DNA of 64,000 nt, from NCBI RefSeq assembly GCF_030161375.1, contig NZ_BSSQ01000014.1, positions 1 through 64,000 on the forward strand, given 5' to 3'. The position numbers were made by a program, and so were the translations under genes. This DNA is from Paenibacillus glycanilyticus. Lineage in GTDB: Bacteria; Bacillota; Bacilli; Paenibacillales; Paenibacillaceae. This document shows, one piece after another, positions 45,237 through 54,705 of the stretch (positions are counted from its first letter, which is position 1; each line of letters begins with the position of its first letter). Below the pieces are notes generated by a model. The model worked only from the letters and a program-made list of their open reading frames with translations. It did no database searches and was not told where the DNA came from.

Positions 45237-46137
45237 GCTTTTGAGACTCCTCTCTGGTTGCCTGGTTGCCGCTGCTTTGATCAGATGTCTCTCCTGCACC
45301 GCCGTACAAGTGGTTGATTGCCGCAGGTTTGGCACCAAATGAATGCTCTTCGGCAGGGAATACGCCGCCTTTCACCTCATTCACGTAGCTGCTGATGGCA
45401 TTGCGAATCGTCGTTCCGATATCCGCGTACGTTTTGACCATTTTTTTATCGATATAAGGAGAAGAATATTGCAAAATATCATGATACACGAGAACTTGCC
45501 CATCGCAACCGCGTCCGGCACCAATGCCAATTGTCGGGATCGACAATTCCTTGCTGATGGCCTCGGCTAAAGGTTCGGTCACGAGCTCCAGCACGATGGC
45601 AAATGCGCCAGCTGCCTCAAGCGCTTTGGCATCATCCATCAGCTTCTGCGCTTCCTTGTCGAGCTTGCCCTGCACTCTGTAACCGCCAAGCTGATGCACG
45701 GATTGCGGGGTTAACCCGATATGGCCCATTACCGGAATGCCTGCTTTGACTAAAGCTTCGACTTCAGAAGCAATTTCCGTACCGCCTTCCAGCTTGAGCG
45801 CTTGCGCGCCGCCTTCTTGCATCAGTCTCGCCGCATTGCGAAGCGTTGACTCCCGGCCGATGCCATAAGTCATGAACGGCATATCCGTTACGATAAACGT
45901 ATTTTTCGCGCCGCGCGCGACCGCGCGTGTATGGTAAATCATATCCTCGAGCGTGACCGGGATTGTGGTGTCATAACCAAGCACAACATTCCCTAACGAA
46001 TCGCCGACCAGAATGACGTCAAGTCCGGCTTCTTCTGCCAGAACGGCGGAAGGATAATCGTAAGCGGTTAGCATCGAGATTGGATTGTTGTCCTGTTTCA
46101 TCTTCTTGAGGTTGGTGATCGTGAGACGTTTCCTCAT
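45211..46137 (-). CDS. panB: 3-Methyl-2-oxobutanoate hydroxymethyltransferase
   Basis: A 308-residue TIM-barrel enzyme, first committed step of pantothenate synthesis. Signatures are [31 protein letters not shown], and [15 protein letters not shown]; the metal Asp and catalytic Glu are in VLVGDSLG and LELV. The C-terminal 40 residues are a Ser/Gln-rich tail beyond the usual end. Start follows AAAAGGGG. First gene of panBCD and preceded by a structured leader. Confidence 0.96.
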   Translation of the reverse strand: MRKRLTITNLKKMKQDNNPISMLTAYDYPSAVLAEEAGLDVILVGDSLGNVVLGYDTTIPVTLEDMIYHTRAVARGAKNTFIVTDMPFMTYGIGRESTLRNAARLMQEGGAQALKLEGGTEIASEVEALVKAGIPVMGHIGLTPQSVHQLGGYRVQGKLDKEAQKLMDDAKALEAAGAFAIVLELVTEPLAEAISKELSIPTIGIGAGRGCDGQVLVYHDILQYSSPYIDKKMVKTYADIGTTIRNAISSYVNEVKGGVFPAEEHSFGAKPAAINHLYGGAGETSDQSSGNQATREESQKRDFVSNHS

Positions 46138-46176
46138 AACGCTTCATCCCCTTTTAAGTTTTAGGATAAACACAAA

Positions 46177-46345
46177 AAAACCTTTTAGCCGCTGCTAAAA
46201 AGGTTCCCGAACGAAAAAGGAAACGTATGCTAAATAATTGCTTCCTTCTGTCTCGGTCCCTACGGCTCAGAGCAGAGTGTGTCTTGCAAACGTACAACTA
46301 CTATTACCCTTCGCAGTGCAGCTCTTACCAGATACCGCCTGCTCC
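46177..46345 (-). ncRNA. panBCD leader RNA: candidate pan motif plus terminator
   Basis: The 170-nt leader of panB ends in an intrinsic terminator on the minus strand: AACCTTTTTAGC and GCTAAAAGGTT (stem 46180-46205) followed by TTTTTT. Upstream, 46244-46278 folds as CTG-CTC ... CC-loop-GG ... GAG-A-CAG, with a single bulged A. A pan RNA motif with conserved bulged A residues is known upstream of panB in Firmicutes. Leader plus terminator therefore looks like a regulated attenuator, but I could not compare it with the motif's full consensus. Confidence 0.5.
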
Positions 46346-46349
46346 TTTT

Positions 46350-46378
46350 ATAGTAGCAAAAAAAGGTGAACCCGTAAA
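46350..46378 (-). promoter_or_regulatory. Promoter of panBCD
   Basis: Minus-strand TTTACG at 46373-46378 and TACTAT at 46350-46355, spaced by exactly 17 bp, start a transcript near 46343, just before the panB leader RNA. It lies inside the terminator region of birA. Confidence 0.5.
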
Positions 46379-46405
46379 CGCCTTTAGCGTACAGGTTCGC
46401 CCATT
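46358..46405 (-). terminator. Terminator at the end of birA
   Basis: On the minus strand GAACCTGTACGC pairs with GCGTTTACGGGTTC (two-base bulge) with the birA stop codon in the loop, followed by CACC and seven T. It separates birA from panB. Confidence 0.65.
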
Positions 46406-47364
46406 TCGGCAGAGAACACAACAACTGTGCTTCCGTCTTCCTTCCGAACGGTCAACGCGCCGCTGGCGTCAAGGCCAATCGGAACACCGTCGATGATCCC
46501 TTGAGGGGTAATCAGTCTTGCAGGTTGATGAAGCGATACCGATAACGCTTCCCATAATGTAATGATTGGCGCAAAACCTTTATCCAGGTACAGGAAGTAT
46601 AGCTGCTCCCATTCATGAAGAAATTCGGTAATAACGGCTGTCCGGTCAAAACCTTCTCCATGATTGGCAATCCGAAGCGATGTGACCTTCTCGAGCATTT
46701 CTTCCGGGTAATCCGACTGCTCCAGATTAACGCTAATTCCGATTCCGGCAATGACGTAACGAAGACGTTCGTCTTCAGCCGTGGATTCTAATAATATCCC
46801 GCTTATTTTTTTGCCTTCGATCAGCAGGTCATTGGGCCATTTGATGCCAATCGGCAAAGAGGTCATCCGGCGCAAACTGCGGCATAAAGCTACTGCTGTC
46901 AGAAGGGTAAGCTGCGGCGCAAAATGAATCGGTACGGAAGGACGAAGCACCATGCTCATCCATATCCCTTTTCCTTGCGGAGATACCCAGCCTCGTCCCA
47001 TTCGGCCGCGTCCGTTATTTTGTTGCTCGGCAATAACGAGCGTGCCCTCCGGAGCACCTTCCTCGGCAAGCTTTTGAGCCAAGTTTTGCGTCGAGTCCAC
47101 CACTTCATGCCACTCGATTGAACGACCGAACACCTTTGATTTCAGTTGGCTTAAGAGCTCCGGCACGGATAAAGTATCGGGGACCGTGATGAGTTTATAG
47201 CCAAGCCGTCTTGAAGCATCAAATACATAACCCATGGATTCCAGCTTTTTAATCTGTTTCCATACGGCTGTACGGCTAACGCCAAGCTCTTGGCTAATCA
47301 TCTCGCCGGATACATAAACGCCGGGATTTTGTTCAAACAATTCAAGCAATCGGTTCGTTGACAT
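46384..47364 (-). CDS. birA: Bifunctional biotin ligase/biotin operon repressor
   Basis: A 326-residue protein with an N-terminal winged helix (SGEMISQELGVSRTAVWKQI) and a biotin-protein ligase domain with NNGRGRMGRGWVSPQGKGIW (biotinoyl-AMP loop) and IGIKWPNDLLIEGKKISGIL. Full BirA with repressor function is expected. Start at 47364 (MSTNRLLELF) with GAGGAAC upstream and 2 bp from the cca stop; 47388 is an alternative. Confidence 0.95.
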   Translation of the reverse strand: MSTNRLLELFEQNPGVYVSGEMISQELGVSRTAVWKQIKKLESMGYVFDASRRLGYKLITVPDTLSVPELLSQLKSKVFGRSIEWHEVVDSTQNLAQKLAEEGAPEGTLVIAEQQNNGRGRMGRGWVSPQGKGIWMSMVLRPSVPIHFAPQLTLLTAVALCRSLRRMTSLPIGIKWPNDLLIEGKKISGILLESTAEDERLRYVIAGIGISVNLEQSDYPEEMLEKVTSLRIANHGEGFDRTAVITEFLHEWEQLYFLYLDKGFAPIITLWEALSVSLHQPARLITPQGIIDGVPIGLDASGALTVRKEDGSTVVVFSAEMGEPVR

Positions 47365-47366
47365 CG

Positions 47367-48611
47367 TTATTGTTCCTCGATTATCCATATTTGAGCTTGC
47401 TTCAGAAGTTCAGGCTGCGTATTTGGAAGCTTGCCCAGTGCAACGTCAAGCAATAAACGTTTGAGAAGTTGTCCGGTCCATAATCCGGGTTCTCTCTGCA
47501 ACCCTTCGGCAAGCTGTCTGCCATTTAAATTCAACTGTTTCAGCGTGATTGCGGACATTCCGTTTAACCAGTCCAGAAGACATTGGTGGTGGGCGTGCTG
47601 CTTATGCTGCTTGTCCCAATCAACAACAACCAACCATCTGCGGGCAGCTTCTTCCCCATATTGGATAACGGCTTCCGTCCACGCCAGTCGAAGCTCCCCT
47701 GCTTGTTGCCTCATATTTATTTGAAGCAGCAAAATAGACATAATCGCATTCGTACGAATCATAGGGAAACGAAGTGCTTTAAAGGTTTCTTCTGCATCGG
47801 CCGCCGAAATGTCCTTAGTGATCATCAGAGCCGCATAACGGGTATCTGGTTCTGCAATCCCACTAAGCATCCCTGTCGTCACCGGCTCTGTCCACTTGTT
47901 TACATCAGGCAAAGACGTTCCGCAGTACCGCAGAAGCTCGCTTTCAGACAGCAAACGCAAGGCAGCGTCTGGGCTTGTTCCGCTTACCATCCGGTCAAGC
48001 TCCGCTTGTACCCGCTCCATGGCGATAAAGCGCAGGAGTTCCCGGTGATGAAGAAGAGCATTCCAAGTCGAATCCGAAATCGTAAATTCAAACTGCGATG
48101 CGAACCGGATGGCGCGAAGCATGCGGAGCGCATCCTCCTGAAATCTCGCGTCGGCATCCCCAACGCTCCGAACGGTCTTATGATGAATATCATCCAGACC
48201 GCCAAACGGGTCATAGAGCTCCCCTGACGCATTCATCGCCATCGCGTTAATCGTTAAATCGCGGCGCTGCAAATCGCCGTCCAAGCGGTCGATAAATTCA
48301 ACCTGCAGCGGACGGCGATGTTTCTCGTATTCCGATTCCGTTCGAAAGGTCGTTACCTCGTATGGTACGCCATCATGCACCACGGTGACGGTCCCATGCT
48401 GCAGTCCCGTCGGGATGCAGCGCGGGAATATAGCCATCACTTGCTCCGGTTTAGCCGAAGACGCGATATCCACGTCCTTTATTGGAATGCCCATAGCCGT
48501 ATCCCTTACGCATCCTCCGACAAAAAAAGCTTGAAAGCCTTGTTCCGTCAGCTTGTCGAGTACGGGCAAAGCTTGCTGCATCATGGCGGGCAGGTTATGG
48601 CCTATTCCCAC
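47367..48611 (-). CDS. cca: tRNA nucleotidyltransferase (CCA-adding enzyme)
   Basis: A 414-residue class II CCA enzyme that builds the 3' CCA end of tRNAs. The catalytic carboxylates are in IKDVDIASSA, the loop is FFVGGCVRDT, and the nucleotide-selecting region is RRDLTINAMA and EDALRMLRAIRFASQF. Start is a GTG at 48611 with GAAGGAAG upstream. It follows bshA after 20 bp in the same operon. Confidence 0.95.
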   Translation of the reverse strand: MGIGHNLPAMMQQALPVLDKLTEQGFQAFFVGGCVRDTAMGIPIKDVDIASSAKPEQVMAIFPRCIPTGLQHGTVTVVHDGVPYEVTTFRTESEYEKHRRPLQVEFIDRLDGDLQRRDLTINAMAMNASGELYDPFGGLDDIHHKTVRSVGDADARFQEDALRMLRAIRFASQFEFTISDSTWNALLHHRELLRFIAMERVQAELDRMVSGTSPDAALRLLSESELLRYCGTSLPDVNKWTEPVTTGMLSGIAEPDTRYAALMITKDISAADAEETFKALRFPMIRTNAIMSILLLQINMRQQAGELRLAWTEAVIQYGEEAARRWLVVVDWDKQHKQHAHHQCLLDWLNGMSAITLKQLNLNGRQLAEGLQREPGLWTGQLLKRLLLDVALGKLPNTQPELLKQAQIWIIEEQ

Positions 48612-48631
48612 TTACGCACTTCCTTCCTTGT

Positions 48632-49795
48632 CTACGCTTCGCATACCGGAACTGGCAGATCAGCTTCCATTCCAAGAACCCGATAATAAATTTGCTCGTA
48701 TTGGGTCGTAATGACGTCATTGCAGAACTCATTCCTAGCACGGAACAAGCAAGCCTCTCTGAACGACTCGAGCAGCTTCTCATCCTTCAGCAGCTGCGTT
48801 GCGTATGCTGCCATTCCTTCTACATCGCCGATCGGGCATAGATAACCCGTCTCGCCATGGGTTACAAGCTCCGGAATTCCGCCGGCGTTGGAACCGATTG
48901 TAGGTACTCCGCAAGCCATGGCTTCAAGCGCGACAAGTCCAAAGCTCTCCTTCTCCGAAGGTAGCAGCAGCAAATCCGCAACGGAAATAACTTGTGCGAC
49001 ATCCTCTTGTTTGCCTAAGAAATGAACGCGGTCTTCCAGCCCCATCTGCCGGATTTTGCACTGGATTTTAGATAACTCCGGTCCTTCTCCAACGAGCAAC
49101 AGTTTGGCGGGAACTTGCTTGGATACCCGTTCAAATATATCCACAACATCACTAACGCGTTTAACCGGACGGAAGTTTGAAATGTGCATAAGCACTTTTT
49201 CATGCGGCTCCGCATAATCAGCCCGGAGCGATACGGCATCTCGCGGATAATAGACGCGTTTGTCCACAAAGTTATAGGTCAGATCAATCGGACGGGTAAT
49301 ATCGACAAGTTGTCTCGTTTCATTAATGAGATCCTGGGAAACAGCCGTGACGGCATCGCTTTCGTTAATGGCAAGGCGAATCAAATCCTTAAGGGATTCG
49401 TCTTGCGCCAGAACGGTAATGTCGGTACCGTGCAATGTGGTTACCGTTTTGAAGCCGTCGCCGATCATTTGCTTAGCCAAATGCGCGCAAACGGCATGCG
49501 GAATCGCGTAATGAACATGAAGAAGGTCAAGCTTCTCCATTTTGGCCACTTGAGCCATTTTGCTTGCTAATGACAAATCGTATGGCGGATAACGGAATAC
49601 ATAATAATCATTGACTTCAACTTCATGGAAAAAGATGTTTTTATGAAATTTCCCAAGACGGAACGGGATGCTATGGGTGATAAAATGTATTTCATGACCA
49701 CGTTCGGCCATTAATTTGCCAAGCTCCGTAGCAACAACGCCGGAACCGCCCAGGGTAGGATAACACGTGATGCCAATTTTCAATTTACGTGCCAT
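48632..49795 (-). CDS. bshA: N-acetyl-alpha-D-glucosaminyl L-malate synthase
   Basis: A 387-residue GT4 glycosyltransferase, first step of bacillithiol synthesis (UDP-GlcNAc plus L-malate). It has the GT-B fold with CYPTLGGSGVVATELGKLMA near the N-terminus, the bshA-type HVHYAIPHA region, and the sugar-nucleotide EKESFGLVALEAMACGVP motif. Followed by cca and preceded by bshB1 as in Bacillus, which makes the call firm. Confidence 0.95.
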   Translation of the reverse strand: MARKLKIGITCYPTLGGSGVVATELGKLMAERGHEIHFITHSIPFRLGKFHKNIFFHEVEVNDYYVFRYPPYDLSLASKMAQVAKMEKLDLLHVHYAIPHAVCAHLAKQMIGDGFKTVTTLHGTDITVLAQDESLKDLIRLAINESDAVTAVSQDLINETRQLVDITRPIDLTYNFVDKRVYYPRDAVSLRADYAEPHEKVLMHISNFRPVKRVSDVVDIFERVSKQVPAKLLLVGEGPELSKIQCKIRQMGLEDRVHFLGKQEDVAQVISVADLLLLPSEKESFGLVALEAMACGVPTIGSNAGGIPELVTHGETGYLCPIGDVEGMAAYATQLLKDEKLLESFREACLFRARNEFCNDVITTQYEQIYYRVLGMEADLPVPVCEA

Positions 49796-49874
49796 AATTT
49801 ATCGTCCACCCTCTCGTGTAACATGCTGATAATCTATATATTCGACAAAATTTTGTTTATGAATGACGTTATGA

Positions 49875-50576
49875 TTAAAACCATTCTACCGCATGCGGAC
49901 GTTTAATTGCGAAACCTTCCGCATACTTCCACCCGCGGGTTTGCCCAAGCAGGCTGTCCCGTGCTTCTACCCGCTCCACATAACGGTCCGTAAGCGGTGT
50001 TGCCACCCGGTCTTCGCCATTATCGGAAGCCGTTAGGAACTGGGATTTGTATGCCATTAACGATTGTTTCTTCTGTTCGTAGAAATCGGAAATATTTACG
50101 ATTAACGAAACCTGATCTACATCGTTTATGTAATAATAGATAAGTTGCTCCACCTGGAAAGCTGGCAGCTCCGGCATATAACGGCGGAGTTTGGCATTAA
50201 ATACGGCTTCTTCAACCAGCTTGCTGCATGCAATATGATCCGGATGACGGTCCACCCAATAAGGCACAAACACAATTGTTGGACGAGTACGGCGGATTTC
50301 GGCAACGATAGCGTCAATATGCCGCTTATTGATCTCAAGCCCACGGTCAGGCAGACCAAGATTCGAGCGGCTATATAAACCAAGCACCGAGGAAGCATGG
50401 GAAGCTTCTAGCTTCCTTAGCTCCACGGTGCCGTTTGAGGACATTTCCGCTTCGGTCAAATCACAAATGCCAACCCGTTTTCCGGCAGCCGTATATTTCG
50501 CAATCGTGCCGCCCATTCCGATTTCAGCATCATCCGCGTGAGCGCCAAAGACAAGGATATCTAATGGTTCACTCAT
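49875..50576 (-). CDS. bshB1: Bacillithiol biosynthesis deacetylase
   Basis: A 233-residue LmbE-family zinc deacetylase removing the acetyl group of GlcNAc-malate. Zinc ligands are visible in [13 protein letters not shown] and in DRHPDHIA. It overlaps mgsA by 4 nt and precedes bshA. The third enzyme, BshC, is not in this window. Confidence 0.95.
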   Translation of the reverse strand: MSEPLDILVFGAHADDAEIGMGGTIAKYTAAGKRVGICDLTEAEMSSNGTVELRKLEASHASSVLGLYSRSNLGLPDRGLEINKRHIDAIVAEIRRTRPTIVFVPYWVDRHPDHIACSKLVEEAVFNAKLRRYMPELPAFQVEQLIYYYINDVDQVSLIVNISDFYEQKKQSLMAYKSQFLTASDNGEDRVATPLTDRYVERVEARDSLLGQTRGWKYAEGFAIKRPHAVEWF

Positions 50577-50998
50577 GGCGCGTCTACACCCGGCTTGTAC
50601 TTATGCACGAGCTCGCGCCAAGCGAAATCTCCGCGAGCAAGCGCCCGGACAAGCAGTTCAGCGGTAGCCACGTTTGTTGCAACCGGAATACCCTGCACGT
50701 CGCATAGGCGAAGCAAAGCAATGATGTCCGGCTCGTGAGGCTGGGCCATCAGAGGATCGCGAAGAAAAATGATGAGATCCATTTCATTTTGGGCAACCAT
50801 AGCCCCAATTTGCTGGTCTCCGCCAAGCGGGCCGGACATAAAGCGCTGAATTTGCAAATCCGTCTTTTCCATAATGCGGGAACCTGTTGTTCCCGTAGAA
50901 TACAACTCATGAGGCGCAAAGACGCTCTCATAAGCCGTCACGAAATTAACCATTTCTTCTTTTTTACGGTCATGCGCAATAAAAGAAATTTTCAACAT
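50573..50998 (-). CDS. mgsA: Methylglyoxal synthase
   Basis: A 141-residue enzyme making methylglyoxal from dihydroxyacetone phosphate. The active-site segments STGTTG and [11 protein letters not shown] (catalytic Asp) and the N-terminal [12 protein letters not shown] are conserved. It lies in the dapB-mgsA-bshB1 order known from Bacillus. Start is ATG at 50998. Confidence 0.95.
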   Translation of the reverse strand: MLKISFIAHDRKKEEMVNFVTAYESVFAPHELYSTGTTGSRIMEKTDLQIQRFMSGPLGGDQQIGAMVAQNEMDLIIFLRDPLMAQPHEPDIIALLRLCDVQGIPVATNVATAELLVRALARGDFAWRELVHKYKPGVDAP

Positions 50999-51032
50999 TT
51001 ATAACCCCACTCTTTCTACGCTGTATATAAAA

Positions 51033-51830
51033 TTAGTCCATTACATGTTCAAAGCCATAAATTAACCCGCTGTAATTCATTACTTTCTTAACAGCTACGT
51101 TAACGCCCGGCATATACCCGGCACGGTCATAGGAATCATGCCGAATTTTGAGCGTTTGACCATAACCGCCAAATACAACTTCTTGCTGCGCGAATACGCC
51201 AGGAAGTCTGACACTATGTATACGGAAGCCGTTATAATACCCGCCTCGCGCGCCTTCAATTACTTCTTCTTCGTTCGGATTGCCTTGACGAAGTTCTTGG
51301 CGCACTTGCGAGATCAGTTCCGCTGTCTTAATGGATGTACCGGATGGAGCATCCAGCTTCTGGTCGCCATGGTATTCGATAATCTCCACATGCGGCAAAT
51401 ATTTGGAAGCTTCCGCAGCGAATTTCATCATCAGAATCGCGCCAATCGAGAAGTTAGGAGCAATCAGACCGCCAATGCCTTTCTCTTGGCAGAGCTTGTC
51501 CAGCTCTTCGATTTGCTCGGGGGTAAACCCGGTTGTGCCCATAATGGGACGAACGCCGTGTTCAATGGCAACCTTCGTATGTTGATAAGCAAGGGCAGGT
51601 ACGGTAAAGTCAACCATGACATCCGCCTTCGCGTTACTAAATGCTTCTTCGATCGATGCGCTAACGATAACTCCAGTGTTTGCTTTGCCAGCGAATATGC
51701 CTGCATCAACAGGACCTGCTGAAGGAGCGACGGCGGCTACGAGCTCAAGCGCCTCGTCCTCCAGCACCATTTTTACAACTTCACGGCCCATGCGGCCGCT
51801 TGCACCGATAACTGCTACCTTAATTGCCAC
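51033..51830 (-). CDS. dapB: 4-Hydroxy-tetrahydrodipicolinate reductase
   Basis: A 265-residue NAD(P)H enzyme of lysine and diaminopimelate synthesis. The Rossmann motif is VIGASGRMGREV, the catalytic His region EIIEYHGDQKLDAPSGTS. GTG at 51830 is the preferred start because AGGTGA lies upstream; a GTG at 51839 directly follows the TAG of the TPR gene and cannot be excluded. Diaminopimelate also feeds sporulation (dipicolinate). Confidence 0.94.
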   Translation of the reverse strand: MAIKVAVIGASGRMGREVVKMVLEDEALELVAAVAPSAGPVDAGIFAGKANTGVIVSASIEEAFSNAKADVMVDFTVPALAYQHTKVAIEHGVRPIMGTTGFTPEQIEELDKLCQEKGIGGLIAPNFSIGAILMMKFAAEASKYLPHVEIIEYHGDQKLDAPSGTSIKTAELISQVRQELRQGNPNEEEVIEGARGGYYNGFRIHSVRLPGVFAQQEVVFGGYGQTLKIRHDSYDRAGYMPGVNVAVKKVMNYSGLIYGFEHVMD

Positions 51831-51839
51831 CAGGATCAC

Positions 51840-52382
51840 CTATTCCTTCTGTTGTTGTTTGCCTATCACCCGCTTGCGCATCATTCTGCGCTGCCGATTG
51901 ACATCGGCGAATAAGCGGCGAGCCGCGGAATGGCCGGGATCTAGCCTTAAAGCCTCTCTAGCGTTAATGACCGAATCCTCTATTCGGCCCATCTCCGAAT
52001 ACGTTAACGCGAGCAGATAAAACGCCTCAAAACTTAGGGGGTCAAGATCTGCCGCCTGCTGCAGAAGCGGTAGAGCATCCTCATAATGGGATGGTTCCTC
52101 CGCCAATTTAAGTTCTGCCGATGCGACCAAGAGCCTCGCCTCGATCGTTTGCAAATGATACTGATACTCGGGATGATTGCCGTCAAGCTCTACTGCTTGC
52201 TTTGCATATTGATGCGCTTTGCCCCATTTGCCGCTCCGGGCGCATGATACCGCGCATTTATGTTGATAGCTCGCATTTAGAGGTTCTGCCGCAATCGCTT
52301 GCTCGAACCAATAAATCGCTTGTTCAAAATCGCTGTTTAGAATAAACTCATAAGCCTTCCTCACGCAGCTTTCCCCGTCCAT
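51840..52382 (-). CDS. TPR-repeat protein
   Basis: A 180-residue soluble protein composed of about four TPR-like helix pairs (YEFILNSDFEQAIYWFEQAI, VSCARSGKWGKAHQYAKQAV, LPLLQQAADLDPLSFEAFYL, LTYSEMGRIEDSVINAREAL) with a basic tail RRMMRKRVIGKQQQKE. The start at 52382 (MDGESC) follows AAGGAGG. It is inserted between mazG and dapB, where Bacillus has no gene. A protein-binding role is likely; no partner can be named. Confidence 0.8.
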   Translation of the reverse strand: MDGESCVRKAYEFILNSDFEQAIYWFEQAIAAEPLNASYQHKCAVSCARSGKWGKAHQYAKQAVELDGNHPEYQYHLQTIEARLLVASAELKLAEEPSHYEDALPLLQQAADLDPLSFEAFYLLALTYSEMGRIEDSVINAREALRLDPGHSAARRLFADVNRQRRMMRKRVIGKQQQKE

Positions 52383-52436
52383 CTGCCCATCCTCCTTGTA
52401 CACAGGTTGATGGTACAGCATATGTTCGAGTACGTT

Positions 52437-52772
52437 CTACTGTTCGGCGTTTTTTCTCGTCCAGCGGTTTGCGTCCCGCGTATTGAATTTATTCATGACT
52501 TTGTTATGCGCTTCCGTCAAATCAATCTGAAGCGAATTCGCAAAACAGGACAAGATAAATAAAATATCGCCAAGCTCCATTTCAATGGAGTTTTCTTCTT
52601 CGTTTGGCTTTTTGGGCTTCTCGCCGTGATAATGATTCACTTCCCTGGCGAGCTCCCCAACCTCTTCGCTCATTCGCGCCATTAGCGCTAACGGGCTGAA
52701 GTAACCTTCTTTGAATTGACCGATATAAGCGTCCACTTCACGCTGGATGTCGGCTAAAGATTTTTCTGCCAT
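52437..52772 (-). CDS. MazG-type nucleotide pyrophosphohydrolase
   Basis: A 111-residue all-alpha NTP pyrophosphatase (YpjD-like). The Mg-binding pattern EExxE ... ExxD is visible as SEEVGELAREV and EMELGDILFIL. Such proteins cleave (d)NTPs to monophosphates in nucleotide-pool cleaning. It precedes the TPR gene and dapB on the same strand. Start at 52772. Confidence 0.9.
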   Translation of the reverse strand: MAEKSLADIQREVDAYIGQFKEGYFSPLALMARMSEEVGELAREVNHYHGEKPKKPNEEENSIEMELGDILFILSCFANSLQIDLTEAHNKVMNKFNTRDANRWTRKNAEQ

Positions 52773-52917
52773 TGGTAAATGACCCTTTCTTTCTTATGTA
52801 TACCGCTAATATCACCTATGTTAACGTAAAGAAGCCATGAAAACAATGTTTTTTGAGCCGTCCGTTAAGCTATAATACATAAATAGATTGTCCAAGAACT
52901 TAAAAGGAGCCTCACTT

Positions 52918-53784
52918 ATGTCAAGGAAATTCATGCTTCAGCTTCAAACTGTGCTGCCGATATTAATTGGAACAGCCATTTATGCGTTTGGTCTACATTA
53001 TTTCGTCATTCCAAATCAGCTAATGGAGGGCGGGGTTACCGGTATCGGCGTATTGCTTAATTATGCAGCCGATATTCCTTTGTCCATCTCCACGCTTGTG
53101 CTTAATATACCCCTATTCCTGATCGGGTGGAGAAAGTTAGGCCTTCACGAAATGGCCTACACCTTGGTTGGCATCATATCTTTATCCGGTTTTCTCGCGC
53201 TTCTGGAATGGATGATTGAGAAAGGCTGGATCGTTACCCTACATAATTCGCATGATTACCTCTTAGCCGCTTTATATGCCGGCGTTACGCTGGGAGGCGG
53301 GTTAGGGATCGTATTCCGCGCTGGCGGGACAACCGGCGGCGTAGATATCATCGCAAGAATTGCATCAAGGCGCAAAGCATTCAGCATGGGCCAGTTTATA
53401 TTGCTGTCGGATGCGGTGATCATCGGAATCTCGCTACTGTACATCCCCATTGAAAAAGTGCTCTACACCTTAGTAACCGTATTTGTTGCATCAAAAATGA
53501 TTGATTTTATCCAGGATGGCGCTTATGCCGCCAAATCCTTCTCCATTATTACTGAACATGGCAAAGAAATGGCTTCCCAAATTACTTCCGAGCTGGACCG
53601 GGGGGTTACTCTAATGCCAGCGATGGGCGCTTTTTCCGGACAATCAAAAGAGGTCGTATACTGCGTTGTTCAGCGGCAAGAAATGCGCCGTCTTAAGAAC
53701 ATAATACGCCGTATCGACCCCAGAGCTTTTACAGTCATTAGCGAAGTCCATGATGTACTTGGTGAAGGTTTTAAGGAAGAATAA
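52918..53784 (+). CDS. YitT-family membrane protein
   Basis: A 288-residue membrane protein with about five or six hydrophobic segments (TVLPILIGTAIYAFGLHYFV, GIGVLLNYAADIPLSISTLV, LYAGVTLGGGLGIVFRAGG) and a C-terminal DUF2179 domain (ALSVYCVVQRQEMRRLKN-like segment at residues 245-275). The conserved YitT motif GGTTGGVDIIA is present. AAAAGGAG precedes the ATG at 52918. A TATAAT hexamer lies at 52871-52876, but its -35 is poor. It runs opposite to its neighbours, unlike most of this block. Transport role unproven. Confidence 0.9.
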   Translation: MSRKFMLQLQTVLPILIGTAIYAFGLHYFVIPNQLMEGGVTGIGVLLNYAADIPLSISTLVLNIPLFLIGWRKLGLHEMAYTLVGIISLSGFLALLEWMIEKGWIVTLHNSHDYLLAALYAGVTLGGGLGIVFRAGGTTGGVDIIARIASRRKAFSMGQFILLSDAVIIGISLLYIPIEKVLYTLVTVFVASKMIDFIQDGAYAAKSFSIITEHGKEMASQITSELDRGVTLMPAMGAFSGQSKEVVYCVVQRQEMRRLKNIIRRIDPRAFTVISEVHDVLGEGFKEE

Positions 53785-53786
53785 AC

Positions 53787-54650
53787 TTACGGGAGCGGCT
53801 TCACGCCATAAGGCTGCTGCTTGTATTTCCGCCAGCCCGAATAGGTGAGCACTGCCATGATGATCGCGCCAAGAAGCAAGATCCAACTAATGGGATTCGT
53901 TTCTCCAATCGGTGCCACGACCGGTTCTTCTTCCTGGTTATGTCCGTCATCAAATAACCGGTTTACCGAAAACTCTAAATCCTGAATCGAATTATCAGTC
54001 CAATCCTGCTTCGTTTGCCCCTTCATGCCGGCTTCGAGCAACACATTCGTATATTGCATGCGATCACGCAATTCTTGAATTCTGTCTACCGGCCGCTGCA
54101 TCGCCGCAGCGGCTTCAATGCGTAACAGATGATCATTGAAGCTGTTCATCGCTGCTCTAGCGGCAGTCGCCCCGTCATCGGTCTGCCTATTCCAGGAACG
54201 ATTGACCCGCTCTAAATCCTCTATCATAACCTTCTCGTATTGCAGCCACAAAGCGTGATCCGGACGAATTAATGCATCTGTAGTCAAATGAATCTTAGCC
54301 GCGGCCGTCAGCCAGTCCGATGCCTGCTTGCCGTTCTTCAAGGTAAATAGGATCGAATCAATGCTATCCTCGACCAGATCCCATCCTGCAGCTTGTCCCG
54401 CTTGTCTGATATCGCGGTTGCCGACAAGCTTCTCCAACTGCTGGACATATTTATAACCGGCTTGGCGATTGTTCAAATAAGCAGCCTCGTACAACGATGC
54501 AGCCGTATCGTCCAAACGAAGCAACTCGCTACGTGATTCATTGGCATGGCCTGTCCCGATCAGGTCAGAAGGCAAGGCTCTTGCAACCGTAACCGAACAG
54601 ACGGTCATGACGATACATAAGCATAATGGCAGTACAAAACGTATCTTCAT
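53787..54650 (-). CDS. ypjB: Sporulation protein YpjB
   Basis: A 287-residue exported protein. A signal peptide (residues 1-24), a long helical domain of the Spore_YpjB type (SLYEAAYLNNRQAGYKYVQQ, DALIRPDHALWLQYEKVMIE), and a C-terminal membrane segment (PISWILLLGAIIMAVLTYSG) with a basic tail. The start at 54650 is preferred over 54656 because GGGGG lies about 6 nt upstream. It supports a spore-forming host. The gene ends 2 bp from the convergent yitT gene. Confidence 0.85.
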   Translation of the reverse strand: MKIRFVLPLCLCIVMTVCSVTVARALPSDLIGTGHANESRSELLRLDDTAASLYEAAYLNNRQAGYKYVQQLEKLVGNRDIRQAGQAAGWDLVEDSIDSILFTLKNGKQASDWLTAAAKIHLTTDALIRPDHALWLQYEKVMIEDLERVNRSWNRQTDDGATAARAAMNSFNDHLLRIEAAAAMQRPVDRIQELRDRMQYTNVLLEAGMKGQTKQDWTDNSIQDLEFSVNRLFDDGHNQEEEPVVAPIGETNPISWILLLGAIIMAVLTYSGWRKYKQQPYGVKPLP

Positions 54651-54705
54651 GGACATCCCCCTAAAAGCATCAGCTAATAACCACTTTATGAAGGGATGTC
54701 CAAAC

